DNA of 16,151 bases from Thermoplasmata archaeon (GCA_019594305.1 JAFDTZ010000043.1:1-16151); one strand, 5' to 3'. Shown: positions 1 through 8,375, counted from the stretch's first letter. The notes: generated from the sequence alone by a model not told the origin. Program-made: numbers and translations.

Positions 1-327
1 CAAACACGAGAAATCAAAGATTCCTCTGGCTCGGGATTTTTTACAAATTCCCTCGTAAGCAGGAACTAAGTTCCTACAACTCACAAATTTTCGCTGAAAA
101 TTTGTTCGTCCCGCTGGGTGAGTTTATTTTGATAAACGAGCTATTAGAAAGCGCCAGCTTTGTGATTGGTCTAGGAAAATTTTATATTTTCCTTGGACAG
201 CGAAAAGTTGGTTTGAACTTTTGGTAAGGTCCACTTCGCAAGAGCACCGTGAACCTTCGGATGTACAAACTATATCGATCATTTTCAATGACAATTGTAT
301 ATCATCCGAAGTGTTGATATCACCGGC
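1..327. other. Non-coding region dense in short hairpins
   Basis: No open reading frame of useful length is seen on either strand downstream of the minus-strand membrane-protein gene. The stretch holds a series of inverted repeats one after another: 61-75 (6-7 bp arms), 83-91 with 97-105 (9 bp perfect, 5-nt loop), 122-127 with 132-137 (6 bp), 148-152 with 157-161 (5 bp), 173-180 with 186-193 (8 bp, 5-nt loop), 203-209 with 216-222 (7 bp), 226-234 with 249-257 (8 of 9 bp), and 255-263 with 303-311 (9 bp). The arms differ in sequence, so this is not a direct-repeat array. It could be a structured RNA, a 3' untranslated region or a decayed mobile element; I cannot decide which. Confidence 0.45.
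83..105. repeat. Perfect 9-bp inverted repeat
   Basis: The arms at 83-91 (acaaatttt) and 97-105 (aaaatttgt) are exact reverse complements around the 5-nt loop cgctg. It is the most regular hairpin of the cluster in the left non-coding region. Confidence 0.6.
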
Positions 328-927
328 TTAATCAAACAATAGTCGAGCACCCCATACAAGGGAAAACATCATCATCGGGATGGTAGCGACAAACTCAGGT
401 ATCGCGGGACCCAGTTCGTAAGGTACGGCATAATAAAGGAGGGCCACATTGATCAAAGTAAGACCTACCACAGATAGGATGAACACACCCCATATAGGCT
501 CAGCAATGTCCCATAACTGGTCTATCCCTATCAGTACCATGCCTATGATACTAAGAGCGAAGAAGAGGATAGATACATAATAGTGAGGGGAATTGCCCAT
601 GGGAAATATACCCACGAGTATAAGACATATCATCCCCAAAAGGAATAATAAAGTACCTGCGGCACCAGCCTTACCCTCGGAATATCTGAAGATGCCCATG
701 GCGAATATCACTCCGGCCATGCCGGCAACCATCACGCCGAAATTGAATACGTTGTTATAGGATACTCCCGTCGCACCAAGGTCGCTTAAAGCGTGATCCG
801 CCCAGGTGAACCACGAATTTATCAAGATAGCAATACCTATGAATATGTATGCGATGAACGGTGCAGCGATTCCACAGGCCCCGGCAAATTCCTCGGGGAT
901 AAGGTCTTCTATATCAGTTACATCCAT
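328..927 (-). CDS. DUF998-type six-helix integral membrane protein
   Basis: This 199-residue protein is almost entirely hydrophobic, with six predicted membrane segments at about residues 20-37, 61-80, 88-108, 115-135, 145-166 and 178-197. The loop after the first helix carries SDLG (48-51), followed by an N-rich turn and FNFG at 61-64. This is the layout I associate with the DUF998 family of archaeal and bacterial membrane proteins, whose biochemical function is not established. The ATG start at 925-927 has an AGGTG ribosome binding site (plus-strand 933-937) five bases away. A TATA-like box on the minus strand at about 980-989 could drive it. The gene diverges from the Rab-like GTPase with about 158 bp between start codons. 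The acidic N-terminal 15 residues are probably cytoplasmic. The family assignment is from pattern memory; substrate and role are unknown. Confidence 0.75.
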   Translation of the reverse strand: MDVTDIEDLIPEEFAGACGIAAPFIAYIFIGIAILINSWFTWADHALSDLGATGVSYNNVFNFGVMVAGMAGVIFAMGIFRYSEGKAGAAGTLLFLLGMICLILVGIFPMGNSPHYYVSILFFALSIIGMVLIGIDQLWDIAEPIWGVFILSVVGLTLINVALLYYAVPYELGPAIPEFVATIPMMMFSLVWGARLLFD

Positions 928-1037
928 TTGTACACCTTATGATTTATATCATAGCAGCTAACGGGAATGTTCGGGCAACGATAAAAACGTTTTGGGATAA
1001 CGGAGCCGGATCATATCTATGAAAAATATCCTAAATC

Positions 1038-1046
1038 TTTTAATAT
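1038..1046 (+). promoter_or_regulatory. TATA-like box upstream of Rab-like GTPase
   Basis: The AT-rich ttttaatat lies about 44 bases before the ATG at 1086. An archaeal transcript starting about 25 bases downstream would keep the GAGG ribosome binding site at 1074-1077. It also overlaps the alternative GTG at 1047, which argues against that GTG as the start. Confidence 0.4.
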
Positions 1047-1085
1047 GTGTGTCTATTTCAACCGTATGAATCAGAGGAACAAATA

Positions 1086-1898
1086 ATGTATTTCAGGGAA
1101 ATAAAAAAGAAGATTAATCTGCTAGGCAACCCCGCAGTAGGGAAAACATCCCTAATTTTAAGATATGTCAAAGATGTTTTCGGAGATGGATATCTCAAGA
1201 CCATAGGAACAAACGTATATTCTAAAGATGTAGAAATCATAGGCGCTAACGTGAAATTGATGATACAGGATGTAATGGGAGAGAAATCCTACGAATCCGT
1301 TCACGAAAACTCCTTTAGAGGGTCCGCCGGTGCAATCTTCGTGGCCGATGCAACTAGGATCGATACCCTTGATGATATTTTTGATTATTGGATACCTAAA
1401 TATGAAAGTATAACCGGAGATTCATCCGGTAAGATCCTCACAGTCAACAAGACGGACTTAGATGACATCGAGATAGAACGTGAGTACGTACTAAAAGAAC
1501 TCTCTCGCGATTTCGAACATATCTTTTTTACTTCTGCAAAAACAGGCGATTTTGTCGAGGAAGCTTTCAATGAGATGGCCTCGAGAGTTTTATTCAAGAC
1601 TGCAACGCCCGGCAAAAGCGCGCCTAAACCGCTGGATGAATTTTCTCTGGATACCCCACAAGATCTCCTCGGTGCACTTTTTTACTTTTCGTCCGGAATA
1701 GAGGGTTTTGAATATTCGGATATGGAAGGATTATCATCTCAAAGTGGAATAGACATCTTCGCTTTAGAGGCCCCCATCAAAGAAAAGAATATATCGGAGT
1801 TCGCAAAAAGATTAGTCAGATGGTGTCAAGATAATAGCGATGAAGAATGTGTGAATACCATGAGAGATATAGTCAATAGATACAAGAAGAGATCCTAG
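1086..1898 (+). CDS. Rab/Ras-like small GTPase with C-terminal extension
   Basis: The 270-residue protein carries all five G motifs of a small GTPase. G1 is the P-loop GNPAVGKTS (residues 14-22), followed by the switch I TIGT. G3 is DVMG (62-65) in place of the usual DTAG, G4 is NKTD (121-124) and G5 is TSAKTG from residue 149. About 100 further residues follow the G domain, acidic and probably helical at the end, with no C-terminal cysteine for lipidation. The frame stays open back to a GTG at 1047, but I chose the ATG at 1086 because GAGG (1074-1077) sits 8 bases before it and homology begins there. Such Rab-like GTPases are known from archaea, including Thermoplasmata and Asgard lineages, mostly without defined roles. 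It lies 98 bp upstream of the synthetase-like DUF835 fusion gene on the same strand, so the two may be co-expressed. The missing alanine-glycine-glutamine of switch II suggests altered hydrolysis. Confidence 0.85.
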   Translation: MYFREIKKKINLLGNPAVGKTSLILRYVKDVFGDGYLKTIGTNVYSKDVEIIGANVKLMIQDVMGEKSYESVHENSFRGSAGAIFVADATRIDTLDDIFDYWIPKYESITGDSSGKILTVNKTDLDDIEIEREYVLKELSRDFEHIFFTSAKTGDFVEEAFNEMASRVLFKTATPGKSAPKPLDEFSLDTPQDLLGALFYFSSGIEGFEYSDMEGLSSQSGIDIFALEAPIKEKNISEFAKRLVRWCQDNSDEECVNTMRDIVNRYKKRS

Positions 1899-1996
1899 AG
1901 CGATATATCTCAGTGTTTTGTGATTCTTTGCAGAATGAGCTACCTTTAGCAATAGAAATAAATTTAAGATAGCATGGTATTACCTATAGGGATAAG

Positions 1997-4900
1997 ATGA
2001 CAGAAGAACATCTTGAGGCTTATGACCCCGATGATATAGAGAGGGTTGTGAAAGGATATTGGAAAAAGAGAGATATCTCAAGGATAGTGTTGACAGACAA
2101 GAGGGTAGGCGGTAGTAAACACTATATCGTTCACACCCCCCATTTACTCGAAGATACTTTCAATCTGATGGACATATACCCTAAGTTACTATACGATATC
2201 TGGTACAGGTTCCAGTATATGAACGGCCACAATATAAGAGCCCCCTATGGCTATGACACGTATAGCTTGTCCGTAGAACAAAAAGCCCTTTCGTCGATAG
2301 GTTTGAATTCCTTCGAAGAACTCGAGGATAAGGATATGGACAAGTTTATACGTCATTGTCAACGTATCGCTCTGGAGGACAAGGAGATGGTTGAAAAAGA
2401 ATATAGTAACCTAGCCTTTTTCTATGATCCCAAAAAATTCTATTCATCTTACCCCTCTACTTTTATCGATTCCTGCTGGTGGGCCATCAAGAACCTCTAC
2501 GAGGGCAATTTAATCGAGAAGAGATCGCAATTACTCCCCTGGTGTTCTAATTGTCAAACATCTCTATCGAAGCATGAGGTAATAAAAGACAACAAGGCTC
2601 GTAACGAATATTTACTAAAAATATCCACTAGAAAGGGTGCGGATAGGAATTTCTTGCTACACGTGAAAGATCCATGGAAATTGCTCGGGATGGTAGCTCT
2701 AGTCGTTTATCCGACCAAAGAATATTGTGTGGTTGACTATAATCAGGACGGACAGAACATAAAATCCGTTATGTTGAAAGATAATGTAGAAGAAGTAATG
2801 GAAATAGAGGGAATTAAAGATCATAAAATTATCAACGCCTTCCTGGGCAGCAGTTTGGAGGGATTAGATTTCATTCATCCCTTATTTGAGGATAAGGCAT
2901 ATCTAGGGGGAAATAAACAAGCCCATAAAATAATCGCTTCCAATAATGTTCCGCCATCGGAAACCGGAATATATCCTTTGGCACCAGGTTTGGAGGCTGA
3001 ATCAAAGCCCCTTGCAAATGCGTATGGTTTTCCGGAACAATCTCTACTAACAGAAGACGATAGGATAGCCGATATGAAGCATCTAGCAGAGTATGCCGAC
3101 CTCAAGGTGGACGACATAAACGAAGAGATAATCGAACAGATGAAATCCGAAAATATTCTATTCACTCACATGAAGGAGATCACACAGGTAGATTGCTGTA
3201 CATACTGTAAGTCACCCTACTCTCATCAGGAAGACGAACAGTGGTTCATAAAAACAAGTTTGCTGAGGGCAAAATCCAAACAACTTTTTGACAAGATAGA
3301 CAAGGATCCGAAATGGATGGGAACATCCCAGAAGGACAATTGGTCTTCGGGTCCGGACGATATGTTCATCACCAGGCGTGACGGCTGGGGGATGCCGTTC
3401 CCCCTATGGCACTGTGAATGTGGAGAGGAGTTAATACCAGAGACCATGGAAGACCTAGTCTCCGCATCTTCAAAGGGTAAAAGGGAGTCTAACATCATGT
3501 CCGTACTCCGGGATTTACGCAATCTTTCTGTTACATGCCCCAACTGTGAACAAGACATGGAATGGGAAGGAAAAATGTTGAACTCACTTACACTTGCCGC
3601 CATGTCTCCTTGGGCACAGGCGGGGTATCCGAAAAAGCATGTTGAGGGGTGGTGGCCGGGAGATATAATGTTCGGTTCGGTGAATGACAACGACGGTATT
3701 TTTAAAATGCATCTTGCTCTAGCAGGACACCTTTTTGAGACTCCTCCGGTTGAAAGGTGGGTCGGTCACGGAGAAGTAATATTGATGTACGATAAACTTA
3801 ATGAATATATCAAGAAAACGGGTAAAGATACGTTCAGGATGGGGTTGATAGCCGACCGTGCCATATATGAAGACATGGAAATCACAACAGAAACATTTAG
3901 GCATCCCAATAGATTCCTCAAAGTCTTTTGGAATCTACATTCTTTCTATTTATCTGAATCGTCCAAAAGAGATTTCAGCCCTGACGAAACGCATTTAGAA
4001 TTTTTAAAAGAGTACATGCGTGTAGAAGACAGATGGCTGATATCACGCCTAGAAAACCTTAATAAAGACGCTAAATCAGCCTATCAAGATAAAAGATTTG
4101 ATATCGTGGTATCACACGTAGAGCGTTTTATACTGGAGGATATTGCTCAATGGTACGTCGAACTATCGAGAACCAGACTTAACGAAGGGATGCAGAGAGA
4201 CATCCTTTCTGTTTTAAAGGTTCTTCACGAATCCTTACTGACCGTCGCTAAAATAATAGCTCCTATAGCCCCCTACATATCTGAGAAAATATATATCGAT
4301 CTCGAAGCTAAGGAGCCGTCCGTATTCCTATGCCGATGGCCGGTAACCAACAGATTATTTATCGACGAATTTATCGAGGACGAAATGGATGAAGTGAGGT
4401 TGATAGTCGACGGTATCCTTGAAGGAAAGAGAAAGGAGCAGATACCCGAAAAATGGCCTCTTAAAAGAATGGTGGTCGATGCGGATGACGGCGTTATCAC
4501 GGCACTGATAGAAAAATACGGAGAAATAATCAAAGAGAAGGCCGGGATCGAGAAAATTGAGATCGTTCCACCCGGTGAGGAGTGGGAAGAGATGATACTT
4601 GAAGTTCACCCCAATTACAACGCCATAGGCAAAGCCTACAGACAATGGGTCAGCCGCATCGCCCTGATGCTTGAAAAACGACCTGCTAAGGAGATTAAAG
4701 TAGGTATCGATAAGGGTGAATACAGGTTAGGCATAGAGGGTGGAATCGTTGAAATACAAGAAAATATGGTGACCTTTGAAAGAGAGTTACCCATCGGGTT
4801 CAGCGAGGTAAAGACGAATCATGGCGGTATATACCTGGATAGGGAGATAGATCCTAATATTTGGTTCAAACAGATCGCTAGAGAAATAATTCTGAGAATC

Positions 4901-6262
4901 AAAAGTATGAGATTAGATTTGCAGATGGATGAAGGTGATGAAGTAGAGGTATACATAGATGCATCCGATGACGTGGTCAGGGCCGTCGATAAACACTCGG
5001 ATTGGGTCAAAGCCCAGGTTCGTGCAAAAGACTTAAAATTCGGTGAGGAATATATAGATGAATCGGAATATCTAGTCGAGTGGAACATAGCCGGTCAAAT
5101 AGTCGACCTTCTTCAAGTATACGGATACACCAGCCAGCGGCATCAATGGGAAGTGACGGGACAGACCATAGATGTAGGTATAACTCCTCTTTACAGATCC
5201 AAGATGATCGATTTGCTCCAGTCCATACCAGGAATGAGTAGAGAGCTCGGTGAGAGACTGTACGAATCCGGTTATACAACTCTACGGACATTGATGAAAG
5301 CTACCGCTGCAGAAATATCGGCCATAGACGGATTTAAGCGCAGTCTTGGCAGACGCATAGTCCAGGTAGTTAAACAAAGGTCAGATGAGTTCGAGGCTAG
5401 GATCGAAGGCAGACTGACCCAAGCGGACGAGTATGAAGAAGAGGAAAAAAGAAAAAAGCGTCTGCTGAATACCCTACAAAGTGTAGATGGTATCGGACCT
5501 GCAAGGGCGGAATCCATATACGATATGGGTTACAAGGACTTCACCGACTTCCTAGACGCTGACATCGACGAGCTTACTAAGATAAACCACGTCAAACCTT
5601 CACATGCCCTAGCTATGTTAGACGCGATTAAGGAAGAGTACGGTTTGTTGGAAGACGATGAGATACCAGAAGAAGAGATACCCGAAGAACCCACTGAATT
5701 AATACACTGTGAACAGTGTGGTGCCGAAGTCGCACCCGACGCCGAAGTATGCCATGCCTGCTCCGCTGAAATTGTTTTCACCCCCGAGGAAGAAGATACG
5801 CTACCCGAGGGACTTACGTATGGCAGTACTTACTTGATCATCGAACCAAATGAAGATAAACCGATGGCCTTACTTCAGAATCTGGTTGATTCAGGGCTAG
5901 AGGGACTATTGATCACTAGGCAGTACCCCCGTAAGGTCAGTATGAGGTACGGTCTTGAAGAAGTTGAAATGGTTTGGCTCTCTAATGTAGAGAGGGGTAA
6001 TGCAGTCAGACCTAAGGATCTGGATAAGTTCAGCCTGCTTGTAGAACAATTCCTTAATGAAAAACACGGAGTGATTCTTATCAACGGATTAGATTACCTG
6101 ATATCGAATAACGGTTTTACAACGGTCCTCCACCTTATCCAATCTCTTAAGGATCAGGTAGCTATAACCAAAGCCATGCTTATTATCCCATTGAATACAA
6201 AGACCCTGGAAGAGAATCAGGTAGACCAACTTAGAAATGAGATAAAAGAAGTAATAGCGTGA
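1997..6262 (+). CDS. Degenerate isoleucyl-tRNA synthetase scaffold fused to HhH, zinc-ribbon and DUF835 domains
   Basis: This 1421-residue protein follows archaeal-type IleRS collinearly from about residue 8 to 1050: Rossmann core, CP1 insertion, anticodon-binding helices and the IleRS-specific C-terminal region. Catalytic signatures are lost. The HIGH position reads NLMD (56-59), DVWFDSG reads NSLTLAA (529-535), GLDQTRGWF reads SVNDNDGIF (561-569), and the KMSKS loop is deleted after VGHGEV (589-594). In CP1 the threonine-rich editing strand reads HVKDPWKLLGM (222-232). In contrast the structural CxxC pairs at 183/186, 401/404, 473/475 and 514/517 remain. The added C-terminus has two helix-hairpin-helix segments (about 1068-1135 and 1155-1216), a four-cysteine zinc ribbon (C1238, C1241, C1252, C1255) and a DUF835 domain (about 1272-1421). 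It is probably not an active synthetase; binding of tRNA or another nucleic acid is an inference. Only a weak AGGG ribosome binding site precedes the ATG. panE follows 7 bp downstream. Confidence 0.85.
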   Translation: MTEEHLEAYDPDDIERVVKGYWKKRDISRIVLTDKRVGGSKHYIVHTPHLLEDTFNLMDIYPKLLYDIWYRFQYMNGHNIRAPYGYDTYSLSVEQKALSSIGLNSFEELEDKDMDKFIRHCQRIALEDKEMVEKEYSNLAFFYDPKKFYSSYPSTFIDSCWWAIKNLYEGNLIEKRSQLLPWCSNCQTSLSKHEVIKDNKARNEYLLKISTRKGADRNFLLHVKDPWKLLGMVALVVYPTKEYCVVDYNQDGQNIKSVMLKDNVEEVMEIEGIKDHKIINAFLGSSLEGLDFIHPLFEDKAYLGGNKQAHKIIASNNVPPSETGIYPLAPGLEAESKPLANAYGFPEQSLLTEDDRIADMKHLAEYADLKVDDINEEIIEQMKSENILFTHMKEITQVDCCTYCKSPYSHQEDEQWFIKTSLLRAKSKQLFDKIDKDPKWMGTSQKDNWSSGPDDMFITRRDGWGMPFPLWHCECGEELIPETMEDLVSASSKGKRESNIMSVLRDLRNLSVTCPNCEQDMEWEGKMLNSLTLAAMSPWAQAGYPKKHVEGWWPGDIMFGSVNDNDGIFKMHLALAGHLFETPPVERWVGHGEVILMYDKLNEYIKKTGKDTFRMGLIADRAIYEDMEITTETFRHPNRFLKVFWNLHSFYLSESSKRDFSPDETHLEFLKEYMRVEDRWLISRLENLNKDAKSAYQDKRFDIVVSHVERFILEDIAQWYVELSRTRLNEGMQRDILSVLKVLHESLLTVAKIIAPIAPYISEKIYIDLEAKEPSVFLCRWPVTNRLFIDEFIEDEMDEVRLIVDGILEGKRKEQIPEKWPLKRMVVDADDGVITALIEKYGEIIKEKAGIEKIEIVPPGEEWEEMILEVHPNYNAIGKAYRQWVSRIALMLEKRPAKEIKVGIDKGEYRLGIEGGIVEIQENMVTFERELPIGFSEVKTNHGGIYLDREIDPNIWFKQIAREIILRIKSMRLDLQMDEGDEVEVYIDASDDVVRAVDKHSDWVKAQVRAKDLKFGEEYIDESEYLVEWNIAGQIVDLLQVYGYTSQRHQWEVTGQTIDVGITPLYRSKMIDLLQSIPGMSRELGERLYESGYTTLRTLMKATAAEISAIDGFKRSLGRRIVQVVKQRSDEFEARIEGRLTQADEYEEEEKRKKRLLNTLQSVDGIGPARAESIYDMGYKDFTDFLDADIDELTKINHVKPSHALAMLDAIKEEYGLLEDDEIPEEEIPEEPTELIHCEQCGAEVAPDAEVCHACSAEIVFTPEEEDTLPEGLTYGSTYLIIEPNEDKPMALLQNLVDSGLEGLLITRQYPRKVSMRYGLEEVEMVWLSNVERGNAVRPKDLDKFSLLVEQFLNEKHGVILINGLDYLISNNGFTTVLHLIQSLKDQVAITKAMLIIPLNTKTLEENQVDQLRNEIKEVIA

Positions 6263-6269
6263 TGGTCAC

Positions 6270-7163
6270 ATGAGAATAGCCGTCATAGGACCGGGGGCCC
6301 TCGGAACCTTTCTTGCAGGTACTCTTGCCAGCGATAACGAATTGATATTATTTGGGCGAAGGGAATTGGAAATGGGTCAGGTCGAGGTTCAGGGTCAAAC
6401 CGATATAAAAGAAAAAGTAGTCTATACTACGGATTCTAGTTATTTAAAAAATGCTGATATATTGATACTTTGCACCAAGTCTTATGATACGAAGGGAGCT
6501 ATGGAGGACATACATAGCCGGATAAACGATGAAGCTTATTTAGTTTCGTTTCAAAATGGTCTTATGAACGAGTCTATAATGGCGGAGTACGTGGGTGAAG
6601 ACCGTGTGGTCGGCGGGGTTACATCACACGGGTTCACTCTTATAGATGACGGTAAGGTGATACACACCGGTCTGGGCGATATGATCATCGGTAAATATCC
6701 AGAGGGTCATGACGTGATAGTGGATGATATTGCAGCTATCTTTGCTCGGGCCGGTCTTTGCACGGACACAACTGAGAATATATACGGATATATTTGGAAA
6801 AAGGTGATCATAAACGCAGGGATCAATCCCATCACCGCGCTTACGGGCTTGAAGAACGGTCGGATACTTCAAGTCCCAAACCTTCGATGGTTGATGGGGA
6901 TGGTCTGTAACGAGAGTGCTGAAGTTGCTCGTACCCAAGTTGAGCTCCCGGGAGTCGAGGTAACTGAAGCTGCGGAAGGTGTTGCCAGAGCTACCGCGGA
7001 GAACGTATCAAGCATGCTTCAGGATATCAAAAACAATAGACGTACCGAGATAGATTGTATAAACGGTGCTATAATAGATATAGGTGCTGAAGTTGGGCTG
7101 GAAACACCCTTCAACAGATGCCTTTATTCACTTGTAAAAGCGAAGGAAACATCATACCTTTGA
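6270..7163 (+). CDS. 2-dehydropantoate 2-reductase (ketopantoate reductase, PanE/ApbA family)
   Basis: The 297-residue protein begins with a Rossmann dinucleotide-binding motif GPGALG (residues 7-12), followed by FGRR, which suits NADPH. The CTKSYDT and QNGL segments match the family's ketopantoate site. W176-K177-K178 and the following IINAGINPITAL match the family segment holding the catalytic lysine, and RTEID with E260 matches the catalytic glutamate region. The enzyme reduces 2-dehydropantoate to (R)-pantoate in coenzyme A biosynthesis. Its length is normal for the family. The gene starts 7 bp after the DUF835 fusion gene, so the two are probably cotranscribed, though no functional link is obvious beyond CoA supply for the acyl-CoA genes further on. 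Its stop lies 6 bp from the end of the converging methylthiotransferase gene. Some ApbA-family members act on other 2-oxo acids, so substrate is assigned by family. Confidence 0.88.
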   Translation: MRIAVIGPGALGTFLAGTLASDNELILFGRRELEMGQVEVQGQTDIKEKVVYTTDSSYLKNADILILCTKSYDTKGAMEDIHSRINDEAYLVSFQNGLMNESIMAEYVGEDRVVGGVTSHGFTLIDDGKVIHTGLGDMIIGKYPEGHDVIVDDIAAIFARAGLCTDTTENIYGYIWKKVIINAGINPITALTGLKNGRILQVPNLRWLMGMVCNESAEVARTQVELPGVEVTEAAEGVARATAENVSSMLQDIKNNRRTEIDCINGAIIDIGAEVGLETPFNRCLYSLVKAKETSYL

Positions 7164-7169
7164 CAATGG

Positions 7170-8375
7170 TTATATACGATCTCCCAGAAGATATACTTCA
7201 CTGGAAGATAGTATTTGGACATCGATCCACTTACCGAGGAGGTCTTCACTCGATCCTTTCAGTACAACCACTTTGTAGTTATCTGTCCTTGCTACCATCG
7301 AATTATCTTTTCCCTCTTCTAATACCAAAGCCCTCATGTGCCTACCTTTATATTTTTTGTTCTTGCCTCGACTTATATCGGAGTGAAGCGCGGTCAATTT
7401 TTTCGAACGTTTCTTCTTCTCGCGGGAGTGTACATGGCCTTCCATCGGGGCGGCCTCCGTACCCGGCCTGGAACTGAATCTCGTGATGTTAAGGATGTCC
7501 GGTTTCACCCTAGATATAATTTTAATTGTTTTCTCGAAGTCTTCTTCAGACTCTCCGGGAAAGCCGACGATCACATCGGTAGAAATGGTTATGTCCGGAA
7601 AGGCCTCTCTCGATCTATCCACCAAACCTATGAAATCCCTTACCGTATATCTCCGGTTCATCATCTCAAGTATTCTGTTCTCTCCGGATTGAAGAGGTAT
7701 GTGAATGAATCTATATATGTGCTCATCTTCCATCACCTCTATTAAATCGTCTGCGATCTCTAACATAGTGTCCGGATTCATCATGCCTATCCTTATTCGA
7801 TACTCACCCCCGGTTTCAAGCAAATGGTGTATCAATGTCGGCAAACTTTCTCCTATGTCAAGTCCGTATGATGCGGTATCCTGGCAGGAAAGTCTTATCT
7901 CTTTAACACCTGAGGACACCATAGCCTTGAACCGGTTATGGATATCGACAACGGGCCGGCTGCGGAGCTCTCCTCTCACAAGATTTGTGATACAGTAAGC
8001 ACAATCCCCCGTGCAACCCGAGGATATGGGTATCGTACCTATTGTAGCATCGTAGTCGTCGACTGTTGTCATAGGTATATCCTCGTGATAAACTATTTCC
8101 GCTCCGGGACTGATACATTGAATTTCATCCTTCTGTTTCGTAAGGCAACCGGTTATGATCAGATGGTTGCACGATCTATCAAGTTCGGCTATCCTTCTTT
8201 TCATACGCTCCTCTGTCTTACCGATAACCACACAGGTGCCGATTATGGCGATGTCTGCTTGTTTTGGATCGTGTACTCTTCGGTGGCCCCGGGCGATGTA
8301 ATCCTCCATCAGCATCTCAGTTTCACCCTGATTCATTGTACATCCGAAGGCCTCGACATATAATTTCATCTGCAT
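7170..8375 (-). CDS. tRNA methylthiotransferase, archaeal MtaB/CDKAL1 type (radical SAM)
   Basis: This 401-residue protein has the three-domain plan of the methylthiotransferase family. The N-terminal UPF0004 domain carries C12, C48 and C77, which ligate one iron-sulfur cluster. The radical SAM motif CTGDCAYC (C121, C125, C128) ligates the second, and a short basic TRAM-like RNA-binding domain occupies about residues 340-399. Family members of this archaeal/eukaryotic branch add a methylthio group to t6A at position 37 of ANN-decoding tRNAs, stabilising codon-anticodon pairing. The ATG at 8373-8375 is used; an ATG two codons later (8367-8369) is nearly as likely because the aggt ribosome binding site is weak and distant. 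It faces away from the mutase operon, sharing a 151-bp divergent promoter region. Confusion with bacterial MiaB or RimO is unlikely given the short, sparse C-terminus, but subtype is assigned by resemblance. Confidence 0.88.
   Translation of the reverse strand: MQMKLYVEAFGCTMNQGETEMLMEDYIARGHRRVHDPKQADIAIIGTCVVIGKTEERMKRRIAELDRSCNHLIITGCLTKQKDEIQCISPGAEIVYHEDIPMTTVDDYDATIGTIPISSGCTGDCAYCITNLVRGELRSRPVVDIHNRFKAMVSSGVKEIRLSCQDTASYGLDIGESLPTLIHHLLETGGEYRIRIGMMNPDTMLEIADDLIEVMEDEHIYRFIHIPLQSGENRILEMMNRRYTVRDFIGLVDRSREAFPDITISTDVIVGFPGESEEDFEKTIKIISRVKPDILNITRFSSRPGTEAAPMEGHVHSREKKKRSKKLTALHSDISRGKNKKYKGRHMRALVLEEGKDNSMVARTDNYKVVVLKGSSEDLLGKWIDVQILSSSEVYLLGDRI

Noticed and set aside
1..315. CRISPR array or integron attachment sites
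   Set aside because: The hairpin arms differ from each other and are not evenly spaced direct repeats; no cas or integrase genes are nearby.
1997..6262. Annotating the large gene as a normal functional IleRS
   Set aside because: The HIGH, WFDSG, DQxR and KMSKS positions are all lost while the flanking sequence stays in frame, so sequencing error or a simple frameshift cannot explain it.
7338..8363. Several plus-strand frames opposite the methylthiotransferase gene
   Set aside because: They are overlapped by a gene with complete iron-sulfur and radical SAM motifs and have no motifs or ribosome binding sites of their own.
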